Below, in pieces: positions 37,351-37,473 of a stretch of DNA of 37,473 nt; the first letter of the stretch is position 1, and the number at the start of each line of letters is the position of its first letter. A program made the position numbers and the translations under genes. The notes beneath the pieces are model-generated. The model searched no databases. It was given only the letters and a program-made list of their open reading frames with translations, and was not told the origin of the DNA. Origin of the DNA: a virus; the IMG/VR virus record IMGVR_UViG_3300045999_009418, positions 1 through 37,473 of that record; one strand, given 5' to 3'.

Positions 37351-37473
37351 GTTAGATTAGCATTGCTATTAACAATCAATAATTAGTGGCTGTATAGCTG
37401 AATAGCTATGCAGAAAAATTTGTTGTGTATTCTAATTAATTTGGGTCCTTTCTACACTTATTGGCCGAGGGTA
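37351..37473. other. AT-rich non-coding tail to window end
   Basis: Marked drop in GC and no open frame. It includes TATAGCTGAATAGCTATG, a small inverted repeat (ATAGCT/AGCTAT), and ends at the window edge. It may be a regulatory gap or a boundary to other DNA. Confidence 0.4.

Noticed and set aside
1-37473. Integrase, CI-type repressor or excisionase
   Set aside because: No tyrosine or serine recombinase motif, and only RHH-type regulators were seen, so temperate status is not claimed.

Overview
The window reads as most of a tailed-phage genome or prophage, probably a siphovirus of a Synechococcus/Cyanobium-type cyanobacterium. Phage evidence: a complete tail module with a 1049-aa tape measure protein, a lambda-type -1 frameshift in the tail chaperone pair, a YqaJ/VRR-NUC/SSB recombination set, a zinc-ribbon primase-helicase, and dense ATGA-overlapping operons of small genes. 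No sheath, portal, capsid, terminase, DNA polymerase, integrase or CI-like repressor is visible, so the window is incomplete and lifestyle is undecided. The cyanobacterial host is inferred mainly from the SSB C-terminal half, which from memory is very like the freshwater Synechococcus/Cyanobium SSB, and from GC-rich codon use with many starts lacking a Shine-Dalgarno sequence.

Layout. (1) 1-16099, rightward: three tail-fibre/receptor-type genes, two small membrane proteins (possible holins), tail terminator-like protein, small linker gene, major tail protein, chaperone pair with a GGGAAAC slippery site, tape measure, tail-tip proteins including a gpJ-like hub, several adhesin-like genes and a C39-type cysteine peptidase. 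(2) 27480 down to 16096, leftward: one long operon from dcd through an RNA polymerase alpha-CTD-like protein, SF2 helicase, VRR-NUC nuclease, YqaJ exonuclease, a recombination-associated protein, a coiled-coil protein and SSB, then many small genes, a dATP/dGTP diphosphohydrolase-domain protein and a PD-(D/E)XK nuclease. (3) 29475 down to 27705, leftward: a second small operon with a Rieske-motif protein and a minimal Pol X-type nucleotidyltransferase, converging on a ribbon-helix-helix regulator gene. (4) 29572-32016, rightward: a small RHH-like gene and the primase-helicase, separated from operon 3 by a control region with two copies of a 19-bp operator. (5) 32417-35663: an array of very small genes driven by repeated promoter plus stem-loop cassettes, with terminators and a CAU tRNA. 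(6) 35664-36507: a non-coding region packed with GATC and with inverted sets of 11-bp iterons, a candidate replication origin or packaging site. (7) 36508-37350: an isolated gpZ-like virion gene, then an AT-rich tail to the window end.

How it fits together. The left arm builds the tail and lysis functions. The leftward operons combine replication-recombination proteins with nucleotide-pool enzymes (dCTP deaminase, dATP/dGTP diphosphohydrolase). The right arm looks like an exchangeable early-gene array. The most unusual item is that array: four copies of a promoter-like module with an upstream box, a -10-like core exactly 53 bp downstream, and a hairpin 17 bp after the core start whose stem sequence varies while pairing is kept.
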